This document shows, in pieces, positions 1-7,053 of a stretch of DNA of 22,339 nucleotides; position 1 is the first letter of the stretch; each line of letters starts with the position of its first letter. The stretch is from CAZPBO01 sp964584815 (GTDB lineage: Bacteria > Planctomycetota > SKW154). Made by a program: the position numbers and the translations under genes. The stretch lies in assembly GCA_964584815.1 (NCBI GenBank), contig CAZPBO010000040.1, positions 1 through 22,339 on the forward strand, given 5' to 3'. The notes under the pieces are model-generated. The model was not told the DNA's origin. It did not search any database and worked only from the letters and a program-made list of their open reading frames with translations.

Positions 1-660
1 CCGCGCCGACGGATACGCCTCCACTCGCCCCACCTCAACCTCCTCTCCTACCTCTTCCTTTATCTCCTGCTTTATCGCCTCAACCGAGACAGGGATAAGG
101 ACGCGATTGTCAATAATGTGGCGCGCCACATTCACAAACCGCACATAGATAACACAAACCCTGTCCACTTTCCCCGACAGATAAAGGTCTTTGAGACGCT
201 CGGCAAGTGAGGTGCAAAGGGTTATTGTGAGACTGCGGTAAAGTTCTTCAGCGGTGGAGACGATTTCGGCTCCGCTTTTTCTGAAGTGGTTTATCATCTT
301 GCGTCCCACGGGCAGAACAGAGAAAGATTCACCGGCATCGCTCATAAGGCTTTCTGCATATTTTATGATGTTTGAGTTGAAAGCGCCGCAAAGTCCCCTG
401 TCGCCGCCAATAACAACATAGCAGGTGTGCCTGACCTCCGCACGAGGCGTCGTGAGTGGATGCTCCTCGCCTTCCAAAGCAGAAAGAACGCTTAAGATGA
501 CCCTGTCCAATTCACGGGCGTATGGTCGCAGCGACATAGTGCGCCGCTCCACCCTCCGCAGACGCACACCAGATATCATCTCCATCGCTTTGGTTATCTG
601 CTGGGTGCTTTTGACGCTTTTTATCCTACGCCGTATCGCTATAAGCGTCTGCACCTGCAT
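1..660 (-). CDS. atpG: ATP synthase gamma subunit, C-terminus outside window
   Basis: Gamma is the central rotor shaft of F1, turning inside the alpha3beta3 head and standing on the c-ring. The visible 220 codons are open to the window edge. The N-terminal helix shows RRRIKSVKSTQQITKAMEMI (residues about 10-29), the family's hallmark. GGDRGLCGAFNSN (about 85-97) matches the conserved DRGLCGxFN segment. The usual length is about 290 residues, so roughly the last quarter is missing. ATG 660 is chosen because it gives the normal short N-terminus and has AGGGG a few bases upstream. Gamma normally follows alpha directly; here a lipoprotein gene and 350 bp of non-coding DNA precede it. I am confident of the identity. 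The missing C-terminal helix cannot be assessed. Confidence 0.95.
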   Translation of the reverse strand, partial: MQVQTLIAIRRRIKSVKSTQQITKAMEMISGVRLRRVERRTMSLRPYARELDRVILSVLSALEGEEHPLTTPRAEVRHTCYVVIGGDRGLCGAFNSNIIKYAESLMSDAGESFSVLPVGRKMINHFRKSGAEIVSTAEELYRSLTITLCTSLAERLKDLYLSGKVDRVCVIYVRFVNVARHIIDNRVLIPVSVEAIKQEIKEEVGEEVEVGRVEAYPSAR

Positions 661-1010
661 CAGGCATCCCCTGAAACAAAACTCCCCACACCCAAACGCG
701 TGTTAAGATTCTCAACACAACACCGCGGCTCCACAAACAAAAACCCAAAAAGGCGCCAGAAAGTAGCACGCGGTGCAATGGCGGAAGGATACCGATAGAA
801 AGACCGAACCCTATCTTCTTCGTTGAATAATCCGTTTTATCGCATTGTATGTGGTTATTGCGGCAGACATCATTTCCTTTCTCACACTGAATGTCCTCTC
901 AAAATTGGTTCCGTGTAATTCCCTTCCCTGCCCAGTTTCCATTACGCTATTTATATATCCGCGTCCTACCGTCTTGTAAGGAAAATCGCGCTGAATAAGG
1001 CGGTAATGTC
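661..1010. other. 350-bp spacer between lipoprotein gene and atpG
   Basis: No convincing gene is seen. On the minus strand there is a 43-codon ATG frame (942-811) without a ribosome site, which I do not call. The stretch holds a near-palindrome at 700-718, listed separately, and an AT-rich patch near 943-958. A spacer this long inside an atp operon is unusual and could hold a separate promoter for the atpG-side genes, but I could not find a good -35/-10 pair. No clear terminator follows the lipoprotein stop at 1011. Confidence 0.5.
700..718. promoter_or_regulatory. 19-bp near-palindrome upstream of atpG
   Basis: The arms GTGTTAAGA and TCTCAACAC pair at 8 of 9 positions around one central base. 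The element lies about 40 bp upstream of the atpG start codon. It could be an operator for a dimeric regulator or a small RNA hairpin. There is no T-run on the atpG-sense side, so it is not an obvious terminator. Function is unknown. Confidence 0.3.
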
Positions 1011-1985
1011 CTATTTGATAGTGATTTCAATGGTGACGCGCGTGTAATAATCGTTCTCCCAGGGTCGTTTGTAAACCATAACAATCTGGGTCTGTCCTGC
1101 TTTGAGCGCCTTGAAAGTAAAGTGTCGCTCGCCTGGTGTCCCCGGAGACGAGTTGCCCGGCGGTGGCTCATACTGGTTGTTCACAAGTTCAAGATATGAA
1201 GTATCGTAGGACTCAAGCAGCCAAGTGTGACCTGTAGAGGGGTTCTCCTCTGCGTTCACCGTGAAATTTTCTCCCACTGTGACGGTGTGTGAGTAGGCAA
1301 AATCGCCTTGCGCGAGTTGAATGGGAGAGGGAAGTGGAGGAAGTGAAGCGGAACTGACGGTGATGGAGAATGACGAACTGGCGGTGTTTGAAGAAGCGTC
1401 TGTCACAGTGACGGTAAAAGAGAATGTTCCCGAACTGGTGGGTGTGCCGTGAATCTCGCCTGTTACACCATCAAGATTGAGTCCTGAAGGGAGGGCTCCG
1501 CTGCTTATCGTCCAGTTGTAAGGAGGGGTTCCGCCAATTGCCGTCAGGGACGCACTGTAGTTCTCGCCTTGAACGGCGTCTGGAAGCGAGGTTGTGGTTA
1601 TCTGCAGGGCTGCGCTGCCTGACGGCAGTATGGTTATGCTGAACCAGCGGGAGGCGGTTTGTTGGGGACTACCGCTGTCGGTCACGGTCAGCCTAAAATT
1701 GTAAGTGTCCGCCGCAGTCGGCGTGCCTGAAAGAGTCCCCTTAGCAGAGTCAAGCGTCAGACCGGATGGTAAGGTGCCGTCGGTAACACTCCAGGTGTAT
1801 GGCTTGGTTCCCCCTGTAGCGGTGAATGCAAACCAGTAGAAGGAGCCAACCATACCGTCAGGTGGTGCAGCCTGCATTAGGACAAGGCTTGAACCGCTGC
1901 CCCCACCGCCACCTCCACTACTGCAGCCAAGAAGGAACAGTGTTGCGATAACACCACACATCAAAAGAACTCTCATCCTGCCCAT
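1011..1985 (-). CDS. Lipoprotein: two Ig-like (He_PIG) repeats plus a chagasin-like domain
   Basis: The product is 324 residues. MRVLLMCGVIATLFLLGC is a signal peptide ending in a lipobox (LLGC; lipid Cys 21), followed by a Gly/Ser linker. Two putative-Ig repeats of He_PIG type cover about 34-120 and 126-210, with the typical GLTLDSAKGTLSGTPT and GLNLDGVTGEIHGTPT turns. Residues about 222-324 carry the three loops of the chagasin/inhibitor I42 family: NPSTGHTW (248-255), a Gly/Pro-rich loop before HFTF, and RPW (307-309). Known chagasins block papain-type cysteine proteases. Whether this one does is inference. AGGAGGA lies about 6 bases before ATG 1985. The gene sits between atpA (across the N gap) and atpG, on their strand. 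Its relative at 7725-9449 lies upstream of the same operon. Confidence 0.85.
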   Translation of the reverse strand: MGRMRVLLMCGVIATLFLLGCSSGGGGGGSGSSLVLMQAAPPDGMVGSFYWFAFTATGGTKPYTWSVTDGTLPSGLTLDSAKGTLSGTPTAADTYNFRLTVTDSGSPQQTASRWFSITILPSGSAALQITTTSLPDAVQGENYSASLTAIGGTPPYNWTISSGALPSGLNLDGVTGEIHGTPTSSGTFSFTVTVTDASSNTASSSFSITVSSASLPPLPSPIQLAQGDFAYSHTVTVGENFTVNAEENPSTGHTWLLESYDTSYLELVNNQYEPPPGNSSPGTPGERHFTFKALKAGQTQIVMVYKRPWENDYYTRVTIEITIK

Positions 1986-2037
1986 CTACTCTCCTCCTAA
2001 CTCCTACCTTGTTCACAAGCCCTGTAAGCAAGACGGG

Positions 2038-2137
2038 NNNNNNNNNNNNNNNNNNNNNNNNNNNNNNNNNNNNNNNNNNNNNNNNNNNNNNNNNNNNNNN
2101 NNNNNNNNNNNNNNNNNNNNNNNNNNNNNNNNNNNNN
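2038..2137. other. Scaffold gap, 100 Ns
   Basis: Exactly 100 Ns is a common default for a gap of unknown size. The right contig ends 9 bases after the atpA stop; the left contig begins 52 bases upstream of the lipoprotein start. The strand and the atpA-to-atpG order fit one operon, so the join is probably right. The true size of the gap, and whether anything else lies in it, are unknown. Confidence 0.98.
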
Positions 2138-2146
2138 GGCAAAGAT

Positions 2147-3691
2147 TCAAGACTGCTCCTTTAATGTGGCTTTGAAGGATTTTTTGAACTCTTCCACCAC
2201 CTCTGTCAAGCGCTTTTCGGTCTCATCAGTCATGTCCTTTGTTTCACGGATGGTTTTCAAGATGTCTGCGTGGTGTGTGCGCACAAAGTCAAGGAATTCG
2301 CGCTCAAAGCGGCGCACCGCTTCTACAGGAATGTCGTCCAGCAGACCCCGCGTGCCGCAGAATATTGAGACGACCTGCTCCTCCACCGGCATGGGCTGAT
2401 ACTGATCCTGTTTGAGGAGTTCCACGAGTCGTTCGCCGCGTGCCAATTGTGCCATTGCGACTTTGTCCAATTCTGAGCCGAACTGCGCGAACGCCGCCAA
2501 CTCGCGATATTGCGCCAACTCAAGCCTCAACATCCCCGCCACCTTCTTCATTGCCGGTATCTGCGCCTTACCGCCGACGCGGCTCACCGATATTCCCACA
2601 TTCATCGCAGGACGCACACCTTGATAGAACAGGTCCGATTCAAGGTATATCTGCCCGTCGGTTATGGAGATGACATTTGTGGGGATGTAAGCGGCGACAT
2701 TGCCGGCTTGGGTCTCAATGATGGGGAGCGCGGTGATGGAGCCACCACCTTTGTCGTCGCGCAGGCGGCAGGAGCGCTCAAGAAGGCGGCTGTGCAGATA
2801 AAAGATATCGCCGGGGTAGGCTTCGCGACCTGGAGGACGGCGCAGAAGCAGCGATATCTCCCGATAAGCCACCGCGTGCTTGGACAGGTCGTCGTAGCAG
2901 ACCAGCACATCGCGTCGTTGCTCTTCCATGAAGTATTCTGCGATGGCACATCCTGCGTAAGGCGCTATGTATTGCAGGGAGACGGGCATTGAGGCGTCGG
3001 CGGAGACGACGATGGTGTAGTCAAAGGCGCCGTGGTCTTCAAAGACCTTTATGACACGCGCAACTGATGACCGCTTCTGCCCGATAGCGACATATATGCA
3101 TATCACATCTTGGTCTTTCTGGTTGAGGATGGTGTCAACGAGGATGGCGGTTTTGCCGGTAGCGCGGTCGCCGATGATGAGTTCGCGCTGCCCTCGCCCT
3201 ATGGGAGTCATAGCATCAATGCATTTTATGCCCGTCTGCAGCGGGGTGTTGACGGGCTGGCGCCACACGACACCCGGTGCCACGCGCTCTATGCGCCTGC
3301 TCGCCTTCGCCTTTATCTGCCCTTTCCCGTCCAGGGGATATCCCAACGGGTCTATCACCCGTCCAATCATCTCCTCACCAACAGGCACCTCCAGTATCCG
3401 CCCTGTTCGCTTGACCACATCACCCTCTTTTATGTGCTCATATGGACCAAGCAGCACCACACCGACATTGTCCTCTTCCAGATTGAGCGCCATACCAAAG
3501 ACGGGCTGTCCTTCAGGTGTTGGTGGGAATTCCAGCAACTCCGACGCCATGCAGTTGTCAAGTCCGTAGACGCGCGCTATGTTGTCGCCGACATAAATCA
3601 CCTCGCCCATTTCCGCGGTGTCCACCAGTTTCTCAAACGACAGTATCTTTTCCTTCAGCGCCGAACTTATCTCTTCCGGCTTTATCCTCAT
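2147..3691 (-). CDS. atpA: ATP synthase alpha subunit
   Basis: Alpha is the non-catalytic nucleotide-binding subunit of the F1 head. With ATG 3691 the product is 514 residues, normal for the family. Visible hallmarks are the P-loop GDRATGKT (174-181; Ala replaces the common Gln at 177), the segment around YDDLSKHAVAYREISLLLRR (266-285), and PAMNVGISVSRVGG (361-374), which holds the arginine finger R371. A longer reading frame to 3739 is rejected: it overlaps atpH, adds a non-homologous basic extension, and GGGAG sits about 8 bases before 3691. The atpH stop is 13 bp upstream, so translation is probably coupled. The stop codon is 9 bp from the N gap. Confidence 0.97.
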   Translation of the reverse strand: MRIKPEEISSALKEKILSFEKLVDTAEMGEVIYVGDNIARVYGLDNCMASELLEFPPTPEGQPVFGMALNLEEDNVGVVLLGPYEHIKEGDVVKRTGRILEVPVGEEMIGRVIDPLGYPLDGKGQIKAKASRRIERVAPGVVWRQPVNTPLQTGIKCIDAMTPIGRGQRELIIGDRATGKTAILVDTILNQKDQDVICIYVAIGQKRSSVARVIKVFEDHGAFDYTIVVSADASMPVSLQYIAPYAGCAIAEYFMEEQRRDVLVCYDDLSKHAVAYREISLLLRRPPGREAYPGDIFYLHSRLLERSCRLRDDKGGGSITALPIIETQAGNVAAYIPTNVISITDGQIYLESDLFYQGVRPAMNVGISVSRVGGKAQIPAMKKVAGMLRLELAQYRELAAFAQFGSELDKVAMAQLARGERLVELLKQDQYQPMPVEEQVVSIFCGTRGLLDDIPVEAVRRFEREFLDFVRTHHADILKTIRETKDMTDETEKRLTEVVEEFKKSFKATLKEQS

Positions 3692-3704
3692 AGCGCTTCT
3701 CCCA

Positions 3705-4244
3705 TTATGCTTTCTCCAACTCTTCCTGCATCGCCTCAAGCACTCTGTTGAGCGAGCCGTCGCTTACGGTGTCGCCGATGCGGATTTTGACTCCGGCGAT
3801 GAGTTGAGGGTCAACGGTTTCACGGAGAATAACGCGCTTTTTGAGCCTCCCTTCCAATGCCGCGACGAGAGCATCCCGTTCATCCTGAGTCAGCGGATAC
3901 GCGCTCTCCACATAGACCACCTTCTCCCCCAGACGCTCCCGTGCCAAAGCCTCAAACTCATCCACTATTTCGTCTATGTGTGTTAGACGCCCTTTTAGGG
4001 CGACAAGCCTCAGAAACTGCGCCAGGGTTTCGTTCACTCCTGCTGCTTCAAGCACCTCCAGAAGCGCCCGTTCCTTGCGATGTGTGCTTATTGCGGGGTT
4101 CTCTATAAACTCGCGCAGACTGGGTTCTGCGAGCGCTTCCCTCACATCGCGCAACTGCTGACGCACTTCCCGCACCTCCTCTTCGGTGCGCAGAAGCAGA
4201 ATCAGTGTTCGGGCGTAGCGAAACCCCAACTTACTGCGTATCAC
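3705..4244 (-). CDS. atpH: ATP synthase delta subunit (OSCP)
   Basis: Delta joins the top of the alpha3beta3 head to the b-subunit peripheral stalk. The product is 179 residues, the usual size. It starts with the typical RYARTLILLL helix, has a helical N-domain with FLRLVALKGRL at about 96-106, and ends with the beta-rich segment VDPQLIAGVKIRIGDTVSDG that characterises the OSCP C-terminus. The start is a GTG at 4244, preceded by AAAGGGG. It overlaps the end of atpF by 14 bp, which points to translational coupling. Identity rests on pattern and on position between atpF and atpA. Confidence 0.93.
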   Translation of the reverse strand: MIRSKLGFRYARTLILLLRTEEEVREVRQQLRDVREALAEPSLREFIENPAISTHRKERALLEVLEAAGVNETLAQFLRLVALKGRLTHIDEIVDEFEALARERLGEKVVYVESAYPLTQDERDALVAALEGRLKKRVILRETVDPQLIAGVKIRIGDTVSDGSLNRVLEAMQEELEKA

Positions 4245-5223
4245 CGCCTGTCCCCTTTATGAAGCGCGCCACCAAGTCGTGGTGCTTCTTCTCATCAATT
4301 TCGCGTTCAAGGATTTTGCGGGCAATAGAGACTGCCAATTGTGCCGCCTCACGCTGCAGTCTCCTTCGTGCCTCCACAAATTCCGCCTCCACCTGCTTTT
4401 TGGTATCATCAAGAAGCCTGCGGGCATCCTCCCGCGCTTTTGCTATTATCTTCTCGCCTTCTGCTGCCGCCTCCTTCAGTTTGCGGAACTTTATGTCCTC
4501 TGCTTCGGTGTGGGCTTGCGCAAGGGCGTTCTCATAACGCTGGCGCAACTCTTCTGCCCTTTGACGCTCCAGACGCGCAGAGTTCAAGTCCTCCTGCACC
4601 CTGCGCGCACGCTCGTCCAGCACCTTCATCAGCGGGTCCCACAAAAGTCCGTGCAGCACCACAACCAGTATCAGGAAATTGAGGACAACAAAGGCGGCTG
4701 TCGCGTTTATCCCTATCGGCTCTCCTTTGCCTGTGACGGCAATCTTTTTACCGCCGTATCCTCCCAACGCAAGTAACGCCAATTCGCGGTGCTTCAACAT
4801 AATACCCGCAGGAAGAAGCGTTATCTCCTTGTGGTTATACCTAACAGACAAGGGCTGGGCAAGCCGTATGTTCATATTGGCTATTGAATTTGCTGTCCCC
4901 TGAGCACCCTGCGGAAACACAAGCATCCGTCTTATGCCGAACCGTAACAGTTCTTCCACATCTTCTTTGGTTTTTAAGGGGCGCTTAAAGCGGTGCCAAA
5001 TCATATCACGCGGCTCAAGGACCGCCGCGGGCAGAACACGCCGCTTCGCCAATTCATCTGCATCCACATTCTTCAAATCCACCACCTCAACATCCATCCG
5101 CGGCAGCGGATATAGGTTTCTGCCCGCGAAAAACTGAACAAAGAGCACCACAATGAAGGCAATATACGCCACCCCAATTATTTTGAGCAGCAACTTGTTG
5201 GTGGGCTTCATCTTAACCTCCAC
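4231..5223 (-). CDS. atpF: ATP synthase b subunit with extra N-terminal membrane and external domain
   Basis: The protein is 330 residues, about twice a normal b subunit (around 160). Residues about 172-330 are a standard b: one membrane helix (FVVLNFLILVVVLHGLLW), then WDPLMKVLDERARRVQEDLN and a long charged helix. In front of it lie a second predicted membrane helix (about 11-32) and about 140 residues (33-171) that should face the outside, given the basic N-terminus and normal b topology. I do not recognise that domain. The start is GTG 5223 (GGAGG about 7 bases upstream, beside the c-subunit stop) or ATG 5211 (GGAGG 5 bases upstream). The choice changes only four residues. The stalk probably forms a dimer that binds delta. 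Confidence 0.9.
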   Translation of the reverse strand: MEVKMKPTNKLLLKIIGVAYIAFIVVLFVQFFAGRNLYPLPRMDVEVVDLKNVDADELAKRRVLPAAVLEPRDMIWHRFKRPLKTKEDVEELLRFGIRRMLVFPQGAQGTANSIANMNIRLAQPLSVRYNHKEITLLPAGIMLKHRELALLALGGYGGKKIAVTGKGEPIGINATAAFVVLNFLILVVVLHGLLWDPLMKVLDERARRVQEDLNSARLERQRAEELRQRYENALAQAHTEAEDIKFRKLKEAAAEGEKIIAKAREDARRLLDDTKKQVEAEFVEARRRLQREAAQLAVSIARKILEREIDEKKHHDLVARFIKGTGGDTQ

Positions 5224-5235
5224 CAGACCACCTCC

Positions 5236-5496
5236 TTACTTGCCCACCACAAAAATCATAATAAGCGCGATGACAAGCGAGTAGATGCCTGTTGACTCCG
5301 AAACTGCCTGACCAATGAGCATCGTTCGTGTGATGAGTCCGACCTGGTCAGGGCGTTTGGAGATACCCTCACAGGCTTTTCCAGCAGCGAACCCCTCGCC
5401 GATTCCAGGACCTATAGCGCCGAAACCCATAGCGATGCCGGCACCCACAAGCGCCGCCGCCTTCACTATCTCCGCTCCCGTAATCTCTACCGCCAT
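5236..5496 (-). CDS. atpE: ATP synthase c subunit, single hairpin with two-carboxylate Na+-type site
   Basis: This 86-residue hairpin proteolipid is a rotor-ring subunit. Helix 1 carries GAIGPGIGEGFAAGKA with Glu 34; helix 2 carries GQAVSESTGIYSL with V65, E67, S68, T69 and Y72. In the Na+-binding rings of Ilyobacter, the equivalent positions are Gln 32, Val 63, Glu 65, Ser 66, Thr 67 and Tyr 70. Glu instead of Gln in helix 1 matches the two-carboxylate site described for Fusobacterium nucleatum. Na+ coupling is therefore likely, but is inferred from sequence. GGAGG lies 6 bases before ATG 5496. The stop of the triple-hairpin gene is 23 bp upstream, so the two rotor genes are consecutive and should be co-expressed. 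Confidence 0.95.
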   Translation of the reverse strand: MAVEITGAEIVKAAALVGAGIAMGFGAIGPGIGEGFAAGKACEGISKRPDQVGLITRTMLIGQAVSESTGIYSLVIALIMIFVVGK

Positions 5497-5519
5497 TTTC
5501 TATCCTCCAAAAATCCTTT

Positions 5520-6254
5520 TCAAACCGCCACATATATGAGAAGAAGCGCTATCACAAGGGAGTAAACGGCGGTGGTCTGGCTAACCGCCTGTCCTATAAG
5601 CATCGTTTGCATAACGGAGGAAAAGTGTGTAGGTTTCTGGGAGGTTGCGACACAGGCGGAACCCGCGGCGAAACCAGCACCGAGTCCTGGACCTATAGCA
5701 CCCGCACCGCCAGAAAGCCCCGCACCCAACGCCGCCGCGCACCTCAACAGCCACATCCCTCCGCTCGGATACGCATACAAAAGCAGCAGCGAAACCAGCA
5801 GACTGAATATTCCCGCTGTCTGGCTCACCGCCTGTCCGATTATCATTATCTGTAGAACGGAAGCAGAACGAAGTGGGTTGCGCCCGATGGCAAAACAAGC
5901 ATTGCCACCCGCAATCCCTGAACCCACCCCCGCTCCCAAAGCACCAAGCCCCACCGCCAAACCCGCTCCCAGAGCGCACAGCCCAGACACAAGCGGTTCT
6001 GCCTCCGATATCGCCGTCGCAAATATCAGCAGTATCGCCACCACCAGACTGAAAATTCCTGTTGTCTCGGTTATTGCCTGCCCGATAAGCATCGTGCGCA
6101 CAATGTTGCCCGACGCACCAGGCTGACGCGCTATCATCGTCACCGCCTTCCCCGCACCATATCCTTCTCCCACCCCCGCGCCCACCGCCCCTATACCCAT
6201 CCCCAGACCCGCCCCAATGTAGCGCAACACCTCACCAATAGAGACCATATCCAT
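5520..6254 (-). CDS. Triple-hairpin c-type proteolipid; ion carboxylate kept only in hairpin 1
   Basis: The 244-residue protein contains three c-subunit hairpins in one chain (about 9-80, 91-161 and 171-244), giving six membrane helices. Hairpin 1 has Glu 30 in helix 1 and GQAITETTGIF in helix 2, with the ion-binding Glu 63. In hairpin 2 the same place reads GQAVSQTAGIF (Gln 145, codon 5820-5822), and in hairpin 3 GQAVSQTTAVY (Gln 226, codon 5577-5579). Their helix 1 positions are Ser 112 and Ala 193. Two of three hairpins therefore lack the carboxylate. Known parallels are V-type proteolipids, the duplicated c1 of Acetobacterium woodii, and multi-hairpin c subunits of some methanogens. The start is 4 bp after the atpB stop with a weak ribosome site, so coupling is likely. 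Confidence 0.95.
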   Translation of the reverse strand: MDMVSIGEVLRYIGAGLGMGIGAVGAGVGEGYGAGKAVTMIARQPGASGNIVRTMLIGQAITETTGIFSLVVAILLIFATAISEAEPLVSGLCALGAGLAVGLGALGAGVGSGIAGGNACFAIGRNPLRSASVLQIMIIGQAVSQTAGIFSLLVSLLLLYAYPSGGMWLLRCAAALGAGLSGGAGAIGPGLGAGFAAGSACVATSQKPTHFSSVMQTMLIGQAVSQTTAVYSLVIALLLIYVAV

Positions 6255-6258
6255 CCCG

Positions 6259-7053
6259 TCAATCCTGAATCGTCACCGACAGATACGATATCCAAAGCAT
6301 CGTGAAAACAAACGCCTGAATCAGTCCTACAAAGAGACCGAAGAATATCTGAAGCGGTATCGGCATAACGATTTTGCTCGTGAAATAGCCGGCAATGAGG
6401 ATGATAACCGCGCCGCCAAAGATGTTGCCAAAAAGACGCATACTGGTTGAGACCACCTCTACAACGCGTCCTACGATGTTCAGAGGGAACATAAACGGTA
6501 TGGGGCTGAAATAGTCCTTAATGTAGCCGCGAATACCCTTAGTGCGTATCTGGGTTATGTGGGCAATAAAAGCCATAAGGAGCGCAAGACCGATAGTGGT
6601 GTTTGCATCGCGGGTGGGCTCAATCACTTCTGGGAGCAGAAAGCCGGGGTCGCGGCGACCGTTTCCATTCGTGTCGGTGTATGTGTCGCAGGTGTCGTAA
6701 TAGCCGTTGTTGTTTATGTCCACATACGGCTCGCCGCCTATCTCCACATTGGCGGTCGGCAGTATCCCTATCATATTGGAAAGAAACAAGAAGAGGAAGA
6801 GTGTGGAGTAGATGGGGAAGAAGCGTCTGGCGCGTTCTTTGCCGAGCGCCTGCTCCACGATTTCGTAGAAGAAGTTGTAGAAGAACTCAACGACGACCTG
6901 AAGACGCCGCGGCACAACGCTTAAACGCCGCCCTATTAGCCAGCATACCAGAACCAGTATCGCCGTCACAACCAATATGCTGAAGACTGTTGCCACATTG
7001 AAAGGCAAACCGAATAACCAGACAGGCAAGTCGGGGCTGACCGCCTCACGCAT
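6259..7053 (-). CDS. atpB: ATP synthase a subunit with calcium-type loop insertion
   Basis: Subunit a is the membrane stator that delivers ions to the c-ring. With ATG 7053 it is 264 residues. The essential arginine lies in STSMRLFGNIFGG (R206), and the last helices hold GLIQAFVFTMLWISYLSVTI, all typical. After the helix ending NMIGILPTAN there is an unusual loop with two copies of DxNxNGxxD (residues 112-120 and 127-135; DNA 6649-6720), like the calcium-binding loops of dockerins and thrombospondin type 3 repeats. By known a-subunit topology this loop faces outside. Longer starts at 7107 or 7071 would overlap atpI far more. ATG 7053 overlaps it by 8 bp and has AGGAA/GCGAG upstream. Confidence 0.95.
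   Translation of the reverse strand: MREAVSPDLPVWLFGLPFNVATVFSILVVTAILVLVCWLIGRRLSVVPRRLQVVVEFFYNFFYEIVEQALGKERARRFFPIYSTLFLFLFLSNMIGILPTANVEIGGEPYVDINNNGYYDTCDTYTDTNGNGRRDPGFLLPEVIEPTRDANTTIGLALLMAFIAHITQIRTKGIRGYIKDYFSPIPFMFPLNIVGRVVEVVSTSMRLFGNIFGGAVIILIAGYFTSKIVMPIPLQIFFGLFVGLIQAFVFTMLWISYLSVTIQD

Noticed and set aside
811..942. 43-codon ATG frame on the minus strand between the lipoprotein gene and atpG
   Set aside because: No ribosome site, no recognisable family, and short enough to occur by chance.
1918..2142. Reading frame running through the N gap
   Set aside because: It consists largely of unknown bases and has no coding evidence.
5572..6126. Long plus-strand frame opposite the triple c gene
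   Set aside because: It is the antisense shadow of a Gly/Ala-rich proteolipid gene, with no start signals or family pattern.
5520..6254. The triple c subunit as an assembly duplication or sequencing frameshift
   Set aside because: The three repeats differ clearly in DNA and protein, have distinct linkers, and stay in one frame from a start 4 bp after atpB to a stop 23 bp before the next c gene.
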